From Diplonema papillatum (Eukaryota; Euglenozoa; Diplonemea; Diplonemida; Diplonemidae): a stretch of DNA of 64,000 bases. Position numbers and translations under genes: made by a program. The stretch's first letter is position 1; the number at the start of each line of letters is the position of its first letter. The notes under the pieces were generated by a model, which ran no database searches, had not been told where the DNA came from, and saw only the letters and a program-made list of their open reading frames with translations. The stretch spans positions 248,001 through 312,000 of the forward strand of contig JAPJBO010000098.1 in the NCBI GenBank assembly GCA_030068145.1, in the 5' to 3' direction. Shown here in pieces: positions 1 to 11,284 of this stretch.

Positions 1-315
1 AGCACCGGCCACCTTGCTAGATAAATCCTGCCGCGAAAAGGAGCCCTTTCATTCGCTGCCAAAGCGCAGCCTACAGCAACCAGTGGGCCGGCAACGGCAA
101 GAAAGTATTGGGCAAACAGCAAGCCTTGTGCGTAGGGGATACACGTTTGTGTGTTCCGGCCTGACGAGGTTTAGCAGGAGCAACCTGCAAAAATACTTCG
201 ACAGATACGATATGCACACCAGAATACGATACCTGGCCCTAGGAATCCTTACCGATAAACCCTCGGATCGTCGTCAGCTAACTTTTTACTCTAAAATACC
301 GCCGAAAACAAACAG

Positions 316-664
316 ACTCTCCGAGCCGGCGGGGGCGAAGCAGCCGCAACGGCAGATGATGGGAGGATATCCAGACCAAGGGGGCGCGGCGTACGGCAAC
401 CAGTGGGCCGGCAACGCCGGGTACAATGCGTACGGGGGCGGCAAGGGCGCCGGCGGGTACAACGTGCACCAGGGCGGCGCGGCCTACGGCGGCGGCGGCG
501 GCGGCGGCTGGAACCAGGGCAGGGGCGCCGGCGGCTACCAGCCGCAGCAGCAGCAGCCGCAGCAGCAGCAGCAGCAGCAGGCCGCGGCCCCGTCAGCGAC
601 TGGCAACGTCATCTACTCCGGCGGGAAGGCGTGGTACGAGGCCACCGACCCGAGCTCGCGGAAG
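316..664 (+). CDS. WW-domain, Gly/Gln-rich protein, internal exon carrying the first half of the WW domain
   Basis: The reading frame has strong third-position GC and encodes a Gly/Tyr/Asn-rich stretch (GGYPDQGGAAYGNQWAG, GGYNVHQGGAAYGG), then a poly-Gln run, then AWYEATDPSSRK. That end is the first strand of a WW domain; the rest of the domain is encoded at 10748. The donor is AAG|GTGCTG at 665, phase 0. The acceptor is a guess (AACAG at 311-315); the frame stays open further upstream. A 20-base piece of this exon (397-416) is repeated at 77-96, so an earlier related exon may lie there. Low-complexity Gly/Gln tracts plus a WW domain are typical of RNA-processing and splicing-associated proteins, but no RRM or other catalytic domain is visible, so the role is inference. 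If unspliced, the frame would stop at 682, cutting the WW domain. Confidence 0.7.
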
Positions 665-1255
665 GTGCTGCTTTTCTTCTAGTTCTAGCAATCTTGAGGT
701 TGTCCTTGTGCGATTGGACCTGTACGCGTTCAGGTTAAACTGCTGCTCTCTAAGGAAGTAGTTACTGGTTTTCGCGTAGATCAGAATTCCTTACCTGAAA
801 ATGACACAGGGTAAACACAAGTGGGAAAATGATGCTGCCAGCACGCAAAAAACAAAACGAAGCGTTTGTCTTCTTCCCTTGTCGGAGTTTTGCCCACAAG
901 TGTTTCCTGAACAATCCTTCAGTAAACAATTGGCACCCTCGGCGTGCACGGTGTCGCATGAGGGATAGAACACACAAGTTGTTCTTTCATCAGCTTTCGC
1001 CTCCTCCGTGGGCCACTCAACCGCGGCCACGTCCTTCCATTTCACAGTAGAAAGATCAATGTCGTCACGATGAACGGCGGGCATTTTCACTTACGTCCCT
1101 TTTTCGAGACTGGAGGTCCTATGAACATGCAATGTGAATAGCCTCTATTCGAGCCAACCCGGCTTTTCTTGCAACAATTATGAAACTGTATTGTTTTTTG
1201 GACTGGATAATATTGCGGATATAACTTTTCTCCCGCCTGCCAGTAGACAGGGGCG

Positions 1256-1372
1256 TGGCATAGTGAGCGGGTGACGGCCTTCAGGCCAGTAGGCCCGGGC
1301 TCGAACACCGCTCACCGCACTTTTCCGGGCGACTTTTTCGAGATTTCTTGTGTTCCGGGGTCTAATGTGCCC
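1256..1372 (+). mobile_element. tRNA-like SINE head, copy 1
   Basis: It has an A-box-like TGGCATAGTGAGCGG (1256) and a B-box-like GGGCTCGAACACC (about 1297). GTGAGCGG pairs perfectly with CCGCTCAC as an acceptor-like stem. It is followed by CCGGGCGACTTTTTCGAG and GGTCTAATGTGCCC, the latter shared with the element at 8830. It is not a functional tRNA: the anticodon arm is replaced by a short GGCC hairpin. The tail may extend to about 1700, where a GC-rich inverted segment is shared with 9090-9150. Confidence 0.5.
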
Positions 1373-1794
1373 GAAATTTGCGTTTTTTGCGAAGTTTCTC
1401 GGTATCTCGCGGTATTTGGGTCACCCCGTCGCCCCGAGGCCGGCGGGGGGGGGGGGACCATAGATGGAAACATAAAACCCAAAACCCAAGGCCACCAGAC
1501 ACCTAGTATTTGGTGGCCAGCCACTTCTGGGCGGCTGGTCCTTTTTCCCGATCTTATATGCACACCTCCGAATTTAAATGGGCGAAGCCCGGCTTTTCTT
1601 TGCACCAATCCTTCCAAATAAGAGGGGGGGATCCGGGGGGCACCGCCCCCCGGCCGAACGGTACGGTACAGCGACACAGATCGTGCGGTGAAAAACCTCA
1701 AGCTTCACGGATTTCCGAGGGAATCTGTGAAGCTTACGAACCTTCTCACACTCGTATTTCTTAGTTTCGAGTCCCCCACCAACGAGACCTGTAA

Positions 1795-2200
1795 CCGAGT
1801 TTAACTAGTGCGTAACCACTGTAACCGGGTGTAACCAGTCTGTAACCGGGATGTTACCGCTTCAACCACTTGTACCCAGCATGTAACCACTGTAACCGGG
1901 TGTAACCAGTCTGTAACCGGGATGTAACCGCTGTAACCACTTGTAACCAGCATGTAACCACTGTAACCGAGTGTAACCAGTCTGTAACCGGGATGTAACC
2001 GCTGTAACCACTTGTAACCAGCATGTAACCACTGTAACCGTAACCGTGTAACCAGTCTGTAACCGGGATGTAACCGCTGTAACCACTTGTAACCAGCATG
2101 TAACCACTGTAACCGGGTGTAACCAGTCTGTAACCGGGATGTAACCGCTTTAACCACTTGTAACCAGCATGTAACCACTGTAACCGAGTGTAACCAGTCT
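1795..2200 (+). repeat. TGTAACC minisatellite, block 1
   Basis: Short units beginning TGTAACC are arranged in a roughly 68-bp higher-order unit (TGTAACCACTGTAACCGGG, TGTAACCAGTC, TGTAACCGGGATGTAACCGC and so on). The apparent minus-strand proteins (GYSGYMLVTSGY repeats) only translate the repeat. Confidence 0.95.
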
Positions 2201-2589
2201 GGAATGCCTTGGCGCTTCACTTGCTGAGTTCATCATGAACTGCGCTACTGCGCTTCGCGTGCGCTTCACTTGATCGTTGCATTTCTCAGAATGCTTCTGA
2301 AATCCACTCATTGCAACAAAGAAAGGGGAAGAAGAAACAGGGTTTCACGTACGATGGGGTAACCCCCTGAGGTAGCACTGATTTTGTGAGTGAACAGGCT
2401 AGCCCAGGAAGTCACGGGGGACGGAGGGTGGGAACCCAGCTCCCCTGGACCTCGCGGATACCGCGGACTGATAGGATAGCAAGCAGCGAATACCAGGATG
2501 TGGGTGGGTGGGAATTTTGGACTTTGTGTTGCTAAAACCCCAATGACCTGCTGTTTGATCGTTACGCTGAAACATTCCCACGATGAATC

Positions 2590-2957
2590 GTAATAACCGG
2601 GATGTAACCGCTGTAACCACTTGTAACCACTTGTAACCAGCATGTAACCACTGTAACCGGGTGTAACCAGTCTGTAACCGGGATGTAACCGCTTTAACCA
2701 CTTGTAGCCAGCATGTAACCACTGTAACCGAGTGTAACCAGTCTGTAACCGGGATGTAACCGCTGTAACCACTTGTAACCAGCATGTAACCACTGTAACC
2801 GAGTGTAACCAGTCTGTAACCGGGATGTAACCGCTGTAACCACTTGTAACCAGTCTGTAACCGGGATGTAACCGCTGTAACCACTTGTAACCAGCATGTA
2901 ACCACTGTAACCGAGTGTAACCAGTCTGTTACCGGGATGTAACCGCTGTAACCACTT
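2590..2957 (+). repeat. TGTAACC minisatellite, block 2
   Basis: Same unit and orientation as block 1, from which it is separated by about 390 bp of non-repetitive DNA. At 2957 it abuts directly on a satellite whose units carry the complementary heptamer GGTTACA. Confidence 0.95.
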
Positions 2958-5900
2958 ATTGAATTTGGCTGGTTACATTGAGGTTACACTGTTTTTCAGT
3001 CAAATTAGGCTGGTTACATTGAGGGTACACTGTTTTTCAGTCAAATTAGGCTGGTTACATTGAGGTTACACTGTTTTTGAGTCGGATTCTGCTGGTTACA
3101 TTGAGGTTACACTGTTTTTCAGTGAAATTTGAATGTTTTTCAGTCGAATTCGCCCGGTTACATTGAGGGTACACTGTTTTTCAGTCAAATTAGGCTGGTT
3201 ACATTGAGGTTACACTGTTTTTGAGTCGGATTCTGCTGGTTGCATTGAGGTTACACTGTTTTTCAGTCAAATTTGGCTGGTTACATTGAGGGTACACTGT
3301 TTTTCAGTCAAATTAGGCTGGTTACATTGAGGTTACACTGTTTTTGAGTCGGATTCTGCTGGTTACATTGAGGTTACACTGTTTTTCAGTGAAATTTGAA
3401 TGTTTTTCAGTCGAATTCGCCCGGTTACATTGAGGGTACACTGTTTTTCAGTCAAATTAGGCTGGTTACATTGAGGTTACACTGTTTTTGAGTCGGATTC
3501 TGCTGGTTGCATTGAGGTTACACTGTTTTTCAGTCAAATTTGGCTGGTTACATTGAGGGCACACTGTTTTTCAGTCAAATTAGGCTGGTTACATTGAGGT
3601 TACACTGTTTTTCAGTGAAATTTGAATGTTTTTCAGTCGAATTCGCCCGGTTACATTGAGGGTACACTGTTTTTCAGTCAAATTAGGCTGGTTACATTGA
3701 GGTTACACTGTTTTTGAGTCGGATTCTGCTGGTTGCATTGAGGTTACACTGTTTTTCAGTCAAATTTGGCTGGTTACATTGAGGGCACACTGTTTTTCAG
3801 TCAAATTAGGCTGGTTACATTGAGGTTACACTGTTTTTCAGTGAAATTTGAATGTTTTTCAGTCGAATTCGCCCGGTTACATTGAGGGTACACTGTTTTT
3901 CAGTCAAATTAGGCTGGTTACATTGAGGTTACACTGTTTTTGAGTCGGATTCTGCTGGTTGCATTGAGGTTACACTGTTTTTCAGTCAAATTTGGCTGGT
4001 TACATTGAGGGCACACTGTTTTTCAGTCAAATTACATTGAGGTTACACTGTTTTTCAGTCAAATTTGGCTGGTTACATTGAGGTTACACTGTTTTTCAGG
4101 CAAATTAGGCTGGTTACATTGAGGTTACACTCGGATTCTGCTGGTTACATTGAGGGTACACTGTTTTTCAGTCAAATTAGGCTGGTTACATTGAGGTTAC
4201 ACTGTTTTTCAGTCAAATTTGAATGTTTTTCAGTCAAATTTGGCTGGTTACATTGAGGGTACACTGTTTTTCAGTCAAATTAGGCTGGTTACATTGAGGT
4301 TACACTGTTTTTGAGTCGGATTCTGCTGGTTACATTGAGGTTGCACTGTTTTTCAGTGAAATTTGGCTGGTTACATTGAGGGCACACTGTTTTTCAGTCA
4401 AATTAGGCTGGTTACATTGAGGTTACACTGTTTTTCAGTAAAATTTGAATGTTTTTCAGTCGAATTCAGCCGGTTACATTGAGGGTACACTGTTTTTCTG
4501 TCAAATTTGGCTGGTTACATTGAGGGTGCACTGTTTTTCAGTCAAATTTGGCTGGTTACATTGAGGTTGCACTGTTTTTCAGTCAAATTTGGCTGGTTAC
4601 ATTGAGGGCACACTGTTTTTCAGTCAAATTAGGCTGGTTACATTGAGGTTACACTGTTTTTCAGTCAAATTTGAATGTTTTTCAGTCAAATTTGGCTGGT
4701 TACATTGAGGGTACACTGTTTTTCAGTCAAATTAGGCTGGTTACATTGAGGTTACACTGTTTTTGAGTCGGATTCTGCTGGTTACATTGAGGTTGCACTG
4801 TTTTTCAGTGAAATTTGGCTGGTTACATTGAGGGCACACTGTTTTTCAGTCAAATTAGGCTGGTTACATTGAGGTTACACTGTTTTTCAGTGAAATTTGA
4901 ATGTTTTTCAGTCGAATTCAGCCGGTTACATTGAGGGTACACTGTTTTTCTGTCAAATTTGGCTGGTTACATTGAGGGTGCACTGTTTTTCAGTGAAATT
5001 TGGCTGGTTACATTGAGGGCACACTGTTTTTCAGTCAAATTAGGCTGGTTACATTGAGGTTACACTGTTTTTCAGTAAATTTTGAATGTTTTTCAGTCGA
5101 ATTCAGCCGGTTACATTGAGGGTACACTGTTTTTCTGTCAAATTTGGCTGGTTACATTGAGGGTGCACTGTTTTTCAGTCAAATTTGGCTGGTTACATTG
5201 AGGGCACACTGTTTTTCAGTCAAATTAGGCTGGTTACATTGAGGTTACACTGTTTTTCAGTCAAATTTGAATGTTTTTCAGTCAAATTTGGCTGGTTACA
5301 TTGAGGGTACACTGTTTTTCAGTCAAATTAGGCTGGTTACATTGAGGTTACACTGTTTTTGAGTCGGATTCTGCTGGTTACATTGAGGTTGCACTGTTTT
5401 TCAGTGAAATTTGGCTGGTTACATTGAGGGCACACTGTTTTTCAGTCAAATTAGGCTGGTTACATTGAGGTTACACTGTTTTTCAGTGAAATTTGAATGT
5501 TTTTCAGTCGAATTCAGCCGGTTACATTGAGGGTACACTGTTTTTCTGTCAAATTTGGCTGGTTACATTGAGGGTGCACTGTTTTTCAGTGAAATTTGGC
5601 TGGTTACATTGAGGGCACACTGTTTTTCAGTCAAATTAGGCTGGTTACATTGAGGTTACACTGTTTTTCAGTAAATTTTGAATGTTTTTCAGTCGAATTC
5701 AGCCGGTTACATTGAGGGTACACTGTTTTTCTGTCAAATTTGGCTGGTTACATTGAGGGTGCACTGTTTTTCAGTCAAATTTGGCTGGTTACATTGAGGG
5801 CACACTGTTTTTCAGTCAAATTAGGCTGGTTACATTGAGGTTACACTGTTTTTCAGTCAAATTTGAATGTTTTTCAGTCAAATTTGGCTGGTTACATTGA

Positions 5901-7320
5901 GGGTACACTGTTTTTCAGTCAAATTAGGCTGGTTAGATTGAGGTTACACCGTTTTTGAGTCGGATTCTGCTGGTTACATTGAGGTTGCACTGTTTTTCAG
6001 TGAAATTTGGCTGGTTACATTGAGGGCACACTGTTTTTCAGTAAAATTTGAATGTTTTTCAGTCGAATTCAGCCGGTTACATTGAGGGTACACTGTTTTT
6101 CTGTCAAATTTGGCTGGTTACATTGAGGGTGCACTGTTTTTCAGTCAAATTTGGCTGGTTACATTGAGGGCACACTGTTTTTCAGTCAAATTAGGCTGGT
6201 TACATTGAGGTTACACTGTTTTTCAGTAAATTTTGAATGTTTTTCAGTCGAATTCAGCCGGTTACATTGAGGGTACACTGTTTTTCTGTCAAATTTGGCT
6301 GGTTACATTGAGGGTGCACTGTTTTTCAGTCAAATTTGGCTGGTTACATTGAGGGCACACTGTTTTTCAGTCAAATTAGGCTGGTTACATTGAGGTTACA
6401 CTGTTTTTCAGTAAATTTTGAATGTTTTTCAGTCGAATTCAGCCGGTTACATTGAGGGTACACTGTTTTTCTGTCAAATTTGGCTGGTTACATTGAGGGT
6501 GCACTGTTTTTCAGTCAAATTTGGCTGGTTACATTGAGGGCACACTGTTTTTCAGTCAAATTAGGCTGGTTACATTGAGGTTACACTGTTTTTCAGTCAA
6601 ATTTGAATGTTTTTCAGTCAAATTTGGCTGGTTACATTGAGGGTACACTGTTTTTCAGTCAAATTAGGCTGGTTACATTGAGGTTACACTGTTTTTGAGT
6701 CGGATTCTGCTGGTTACATTGAGGTTGCACTGTTTTTCAGTGAAATTTGGCTGGTTACATTGAGGGCACACTGTTTTTCAGTCAAATTAGGCTGGTTACA
6801 TTGAGGTTACACTGTTTTTCAGTGAAATTTGAATGTTTTTCAGTCGAATTCAGCCGGTTACATTGAGGGTACACTGTTTTTCTGTCAAATTTGGCTGGTT
6901 ACATTGAGGGTGCACTGTTTTTCAGTGAAATTTGGCTGGTTACATTGAGGGCACACTGTTTTTCAGTCAAATTAGGCTGGTTACATTGAGGTTACACTGT
7001 TTTTCAGTAAATTTTGAATGTTTTTCAGTCGAATTCAGCCGGTTACATTGAGGGTGCACTGTTTTTCAGTCAAATTTGGCTGGTTACATTGAGGGCACAC
7101 TGTTTTTCAGTCAAATTAGGCTGGTTACATTGAGGTTACACTGTTTTTCAGTCGGATTCTGCTGGCTACATTGAGGTTACACTGTTTTTCAGTCAAATTT
7201 GGCTGGTTACATTGAGGGCACACTGTTTTTCAGTCAAATTAGGCTGGTTACATTGAGGTTACACTGTTTTTGAGTCGGACTACATTGAGGTTACACTGTT
7301 TTTCAGTCAAATTTGGCTGG
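2958..7320 (+). repeat. 41-bp satellite with higher-order variants (GGTTACATTGAGG...)
   Basis: Over 100 copies of a 41-bp unit: GGTTACATTGAGGKTACACT, then GTTTTTCAGTCAAATTAGGCT. Variant units with GAATTCGCCCGG (3146, 3413, 3639, 3865) or GAATTCAGCCGG (about 4464 to 7031) recur at regular spacing, showing duplication of multi-unit blocks. The right edge dissolves at about 7320 into the RNase H remnant. Open frames in it are repeat translations. Confidence 0.97.
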
Positions 7321-7465
7321 GTACATTGAGGGCCGTTGCGTTTCCGCGTTGGTGTTGTTGCTTCGCTTTTGGACTCCTTCTTCGACTTTGCACGGTCCCA
7401 ACGTCCTGGTCTGCCCTTGGCACGTCTTGCGCTCAGTCTGCGCAGTTCGTCTCTCCTGCTTGACT

Positions 7466-8360
7466 TCATGCTTCCATCGAGCCTGCTTGCGCTCCCATCC
7501 CGACGGGTATTGCGTCTGCGGTCGAAAACTGCCATTCAGTGTTGCAGCTTTGCGGAGCTCCGGCTCGCACCTTGTCGCCGGCCTTCTTCGCCGTCTGCTC
7601 TTGTGCGGCGGCTTCGTAGGCGCGCATCACAGCTTCAAACGGCTGGTTCGCTATTTGTGGTCTCTTGTTGAGTCTGGCCATGTTCCCGCCTCCGAGAGAC
7701 GTCAGGACGTTGACTTGCATCTCAAGCGCCGGGTGCATCGGCGTCTGCACGATACTCGTCAGCCGTCGCATCGCGCTCTTCATCGCGTACGATTTCGAGG
7801 TCGCCGAGTCCCGATACTCGGCTGTCGCTCGTCTCTGAACCTCATCCATCGCGCGATTCGAAAGAGCATCGGCGTCGATATTCTGCTCGCGCGGCACGTG
7901 CTCCAACTTGATGTCGGTGCCTTTCTGCCGCAGTTCCGCCACCTCTGCCTGCGCCCTCGTCTTGTACGGTCGCCGAGCTTCGGAACAGCGCGCGTTTCCT
8001 GTCATCTGGTCAACGACAACTCCGCTGTCCCCCCGAACAACCAGCTCTCCGCTCAGCCCTGGCTGGTCCGCCAACGCAGCTACCTCATCGCCTGGGCAGC
8101 AGCCGAAAGCTCAAAGCACCCCTTCCGCGGGTGCTCGATCACAAGTTGCCCCGGCTGCCAAAGCATCTACCGCGTCGCAGCCCATCGCCACCCTAAGAAG
8201 CACCCCTTCCGCGGGTGCTCGTTCACGAGTTACCCCAGCCGCCAACGCAGCTACGTCGTCGCCTGCCATCACTGCTCAATCAAGACCTGCCCCTTCTCGG
8301 CCAAGAGGGTCCATATCAGCCTCTGCAGCGCCGTCTGCCGTAGCAGCTCCATAGCAGCCT
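7466..8360 (-). pseudogene. RNase HI-like protein remnant, copy 1
   Basis: A 202-codon minus-strand frame (8074 to 7466) has the C-terminal half of an RNase HI fold: VRGDSGVVVDQMTG (the GDS Asp strand) followed by HVPREQNIDADALSNRAMDE, the HVxReqNxxADaLsnxAmd signature of plant-type RNase H. A further stretch of about 100 residues (AVMRAYEAAA region) follows. The N-terminal half (first catalytic Asp and Glu) is not in the same frame. Upstream at 8100-8350 an 84-bp tandem duplication (RAPAEGVLL motif) and a stop codon break it. Related pieces occur at 54655 (plus) and about 45365 (minus), both inside TIR elements, so this is probably a TE-borne gene and not a host RNase H. Confidence 0.6.
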
Positions 8361-8829
8361 GCATCTGCTTCGCCTATTCTGCTCCCTGTTGTTACGGCTT
8401 CAGCGAAATTTCATTTTTTTGGTAAAAACAAAGACGGCTTGCTTGCTAGGACTTTTCACTTTGGTTCTCACCCTGACCTGGAACTGGGGAAAACTGAAAG
8501 CACAGCTTCGGAGTTTCTTTCCTTGTCTTGCCATTCGGGACGTTGTCCGCAAGCATACTCTGCGTCTGATGATAGATAATGTTGAATATTCCGGCTATCC
8601 CATACGAGTTGAAGGTTCGGAGGGGTAACTTGCGGGGAATGATTGTATTTTGATATTCCCGCAAATATATGCCACATACTGTAATATATTGTATAGTCCG
8701 AGACTAGAGGTATGCTAATAGCTCTATCGAGCCAACCCCACTTTTTAGGGGGTCTGCGGGCGAAGCCCGGGGGCACTTTTTTATAGTGTCGTTTCGTAAA
8801 GGGTCTCCTTAGGAAGTTTTCCCCCCTTG

Positions 8830-8965
8830 GAACTGGTACCGTAATGGCAGAGTGAACGGTGCACGTCTTCGGGGCTTGAAGACCCCGGTTCGAACCCGGC
8901 CGAGGACACTTTTCCGGTCGATAATGATTTTTCGGGGTTTGTTGGTTTTCAGGTCTAATGTGCCC
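8830..8965 (+). mobile_element. tRNA-like SINE head, copy 2
   Basis: A box TGGCAGAGTGAACGG (8844), a GTCTTC/GAAGAC anticodon-like stem with a 7-base loop, and B box GGTTCGAACCC (8887). It is followed by GGTCTAATGTGCCC, as in the copy at 1256. The acceptor stem does not pair, and U33 is missing, so I call it a tRNA-derived SINE and not a tRNA gene. Confidence 0.55.
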
Positions 8966-9299
8966 TTTACTTTAACTGCTGCCTCTAGTCTCGCTGGGCG
9001 CCGGTCTTTACCGGCGCAAATGTACTTTTCGGGACAACCACTAGAAGCACTGGGTTTCCGAAGATCAACGCGAAAAAACGCCGAAGGCGTACCTTGGCGT
9101 ACCGTACCGTCCGGCCGGGGGGCTTGGCCCCCCGGACCCCCCATTCTTCAAACTTTCACAAAATCCGTGAGGTGGGCCTCGAATTCTTCTAAGTACAAAC
9201 GCTGGTGTCCTGGACAAGCCACCCCCCCAGGAAACATAAAACCCAAAAACCAGACGGGCCAGATTCAGTTTCCACCCCTGGGGGGGACGGGCGGGAAAA

Positions 9300-9510
9300 G
9301 GCTGCCCCAGGCCCCTCGTGCCAGGGGTCCGGGGGGCGCCCCACCCGGGTACGAGCGCCAAACTTTACCCGTGCTCGGTGGGTCCGAGGGGTGTCCCCCC
9401 CGGGTACCAGCGCCAAACTTTTCCCGTACTCGGTGGGTCGGGGGGTGTCCCCCCCCCGGGCACGAGCACCGACCTTGGCTTTACCCGGACTTTACCACCC
9501 TGGCCGAACT
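9300..9510 (+). repeat. GC-rich tandem repeat (about 56 bp)
   Basis: About three units containing CCGGGTACGAGCGCC, AAACTTTACCCGTGCTCGG and TGGGTCCGAGGGGTGTCCCC. Confidence 0.8.
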
Positions 9511-9544
9511 TCGCTTCGTGCCCGAACTTTTTTTTAGTACCAGC

Positions 9545-9700
9545 GCAGCCTGACTCGGCCCTTAGCGCTTAGCACCAGAACTTAGCAACGCCCGAACTTA
9601 GCATCACTCGAACTTAGCATTGCCCGAACTTAGCTTCGCCCGAACTTTACTGTTCCCCGAACTTTAACTGCTGCCTCCAGTCTCGCCACGCGCCGGCCTT
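9545..9700 (-). repeat. Short GAACTTAGC array, opposite strand to the 59-62 kb satellite
   Basis: Five or six units CCCGAACTTAGCNNNG. On the complement these are the GCTAAGTTCGGG units of the large satellite at 59.6-62.2 kb. The edge TTAGCTTCGCCCGAACTTTA, then CTGTT and CCGAA, also closes that satellite at 62182-62215. Confidence 0.8.
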
Positions 9701-9719
9701 AGCCGAGCGCACGTACTTG

Positions 9720-9832
9720 TTTGTGCGCACTTCCTTCAAACCTGTTTTGTTCATCTAACGGGAGTGAGGATAGTACGCTGCCATCAATCTGTTTTTGTTC
9801 TTGACAAATTGCATTTGTTAGACACAAAAAAT
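9720..9832 (+). repeat. Dispersed repeat, inverted copy at 20128-20243
   Basis: GTGCGCACTTCCTTCAAACC, TGTTTTGTTCATCTAACGGG, AGTGAGGATAGTACGC, and TTGACAAATTGCATTTG all recur in reverse complement at 20128-20243, inside the ankyrin gene's first intron. Confidence 0.85.
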
Positions 9833-9881
9833 TCCTGGCCTCAGTAGTGCAAGCACCACACTTCATACTCCAGAATTTATT

Positions 9882-10087
9882 TTACATAAGCGCCAGCTTG
9901 AAAGGAAATGCTCGACGATGCTGCCCGACAAAGAGCAGAAGGGATCCAAAGTGCTGTAACTACCGAACCACGTGTTGAACGGACGTGAGGTCATGCGGGT
10001 TTAACCCCTACACGACAAATCACACAAACACAACAGGTCAAAAAGTCCTGAGTGAGAAAACAACACACGGTGGTGTAAGCGAAGAAC
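9882..10087 (+). repeat. RepB dispersed element, copy 1
   Basis: About 205 bp: TACATAAGCGCCAGCTTG, AAAGGAAATGCTCGACGATG, CTGCCCGACAAAG, CACACAAACACAACAGGT, GTGAGAAAACAACACACGG and TGGTGTAAGCGAAGAAC. Other copies are at 15175 and 42789. The left part aligns loosely with RepA (ATAAGC-CC-GCTT, GGAAAT-CT-GA-GA-GCTGCC, TGCTGTAGC), so the two families may share an origin. Confidence 0.85.
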
Positions 10088-10747
10088 AAATCAGATTGTG
10101 TTTGTATTGTATTTGCCCCTTACCTCTATATTTCCCCCCTTCCATTCGGAGTCGAAGCAGCTACGTCGAGTATTTCCCCCGTGTATAAGATCGCGTTCGG
10201 CGTGACACGCCGGTACTTTTCCCAGTCGAACTCATCAACCGCCGATGGGTGGAAGTTTCGTGGAACAGTACTCGAGGTGTCAAGCAGTGACGAACGGGCA
10301 CCAGTTACGTGTTGCATGGCGTGCATGTTCCTTCAGCCCGGTAAGGAAGAGCCGACCGAAGGATCCGCTTGGCTGCCGCAAGCCAGTTATCCCTGTAGTA
10401 ATTTTTCTGTCACCTCCGGCTTCATCCCTGGAACCAAAGGATCGTTAGCCCATGCTTTCACACCGAGGATGAAGATCGTGTATCGAGCAAGGTTTTACCC
10501 TTACGCTCTGCGCGAGGTTTCTGTTCCCGCTGAGCTTGCCTTCGTAAGACGAACGAAAATGAAGTTTGCAAAATAACATGGCACGTTGGCAAAACCCCGT
10601 TTGCACATTTCTGCGTACCAACATGGAATGTTGGAGGAAATGCGATGCGTGCAGCACAGGTAGCTGTGATTGCGCACAATACGTTCCAATGCATGTGATT
10701 CCGATCGCGTTGAGAAAATGACTGTTTCACGGACAACTCACCCGCAG

Positions 10748-10807
10748 ACATACTACTACACTTCCGCTGGAGAAACGACGTGGGACCGACCGGCTGAGGA
10801 AGGCGGG
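10748..10807 (+). CDS. WW-domain protein, exon with the second half of the WW domain
   Basis: Sixty bases, 20 codons, read TYYYTSAGETTWDRPAEEGG. Together with AWYEATDPSSRK from the exon ending at 664 this makes a complete WW domain: first Trp, YYY strand, G-E-T-T-W and the closing Pro all have normal spacing. The acceptor is CCGCAG|ACA and the donor is GGG|GTATGC, both phase 0, so the two halves join in frame. The intron between them is about 10.1 kb. The donor is followed at once by a RepG copy. The domain match is strong enough that I regard the exon as real despite its size. Confidence 0.75.
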
Positions 10808-10812
10808 GTATG

Positions 10813-10966
10813 CAATTTTTCGAGACATTGCAGTGTGTTCCATGTAAGCCCGAGCAATGAGCGAACCGACACCATGCTGAAGAGATCATGTCACTGCTAC
10901 AGTTTACACACACATGTCCGTGCTTCACATGGAGATCCGTAACTCAAGACATGCCAGGTGAAGGGT
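10813..10966 (+). repeat. RepG dispersed element, copy 1
   Basis: ATTTTTCGAGACATTGCAGT, GTGTTCC, GAGCAATGAGC, CGTGCTTCACATGGAGATCC and CTCAAGACATRCCAGGTGAA are shared with 36064-36213. This copy starts just five bases after the intron's 5' splice site. Confidence 0.8.
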
Positions 10967-11284
10967 GAAGAGTGCTTTTGTTCGCTACTCTTTCTATAAC
11001 GTACATATAAAAGGTGTCACGGGATAAGCCGGCAGCCGCTGCTTAACGGTGCATGCTAATCCATGTGGTTCATGTACTTCAAAGAACTCAATGCTTAACG
11101 GCTTACGTGGGCGGCCCTGAGATTACCCCCTCAGGTGACACCACTTTATCTTTAGCCATACTTCAACTTTCTTGTCGGCTGCAGTAGGCGAGGCGCCAGT
11201 CAGGGCGAGTCAGTTCCGAGACTGACCGGTGAGCGGCGCCGAAGGCTGATTTTCCCCACCAGCGCCTTGCTGCCTTCCTGCTGC

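Larger units (their letters stand above)
665..10747 (+). other. 10-kb intron inside the WW domain of the first gene
   Basis: It runs from GTGCTG at 665 to CCGCAG at 10747. It contains a tRNA-like SINE (1256), TGTAACC minisatellites (1795-2957), a 4.3-kb 41-bp satellite (2958-7320), an RNase H remnant (7466-8360), a second tRNA-like SINE (8830), GC-rich tandem repeats (9300-9510) and a RepB copy (9882). Between 665 and 1250, and between 10090 and 10740, I see no conserved coding. Confidence 0.6.

Noticed and set aside
1801-2905. Minus-strand frames of 80-168 residues with GYSGYMLVTSGY repeats.
   Set aside because: They are translations of the TGTAACC minisatellite in all three frames.
1795-2957. 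A telomere.
   Set aside because: The units vary, are interrupted by unique DNA and lie within a gene's intron; no terminal position is indicated.
2958-7320. A CRISPR-like array.
   Set aside because: Units are continuous with no unique spacers, and the genome is eukaryotic.
8843-8913. A functional tRNA gene.
   Set aside because: The acceptor stem does not pair, U33 is missing and the body matches another dispersed copy, so a SINE fits better.
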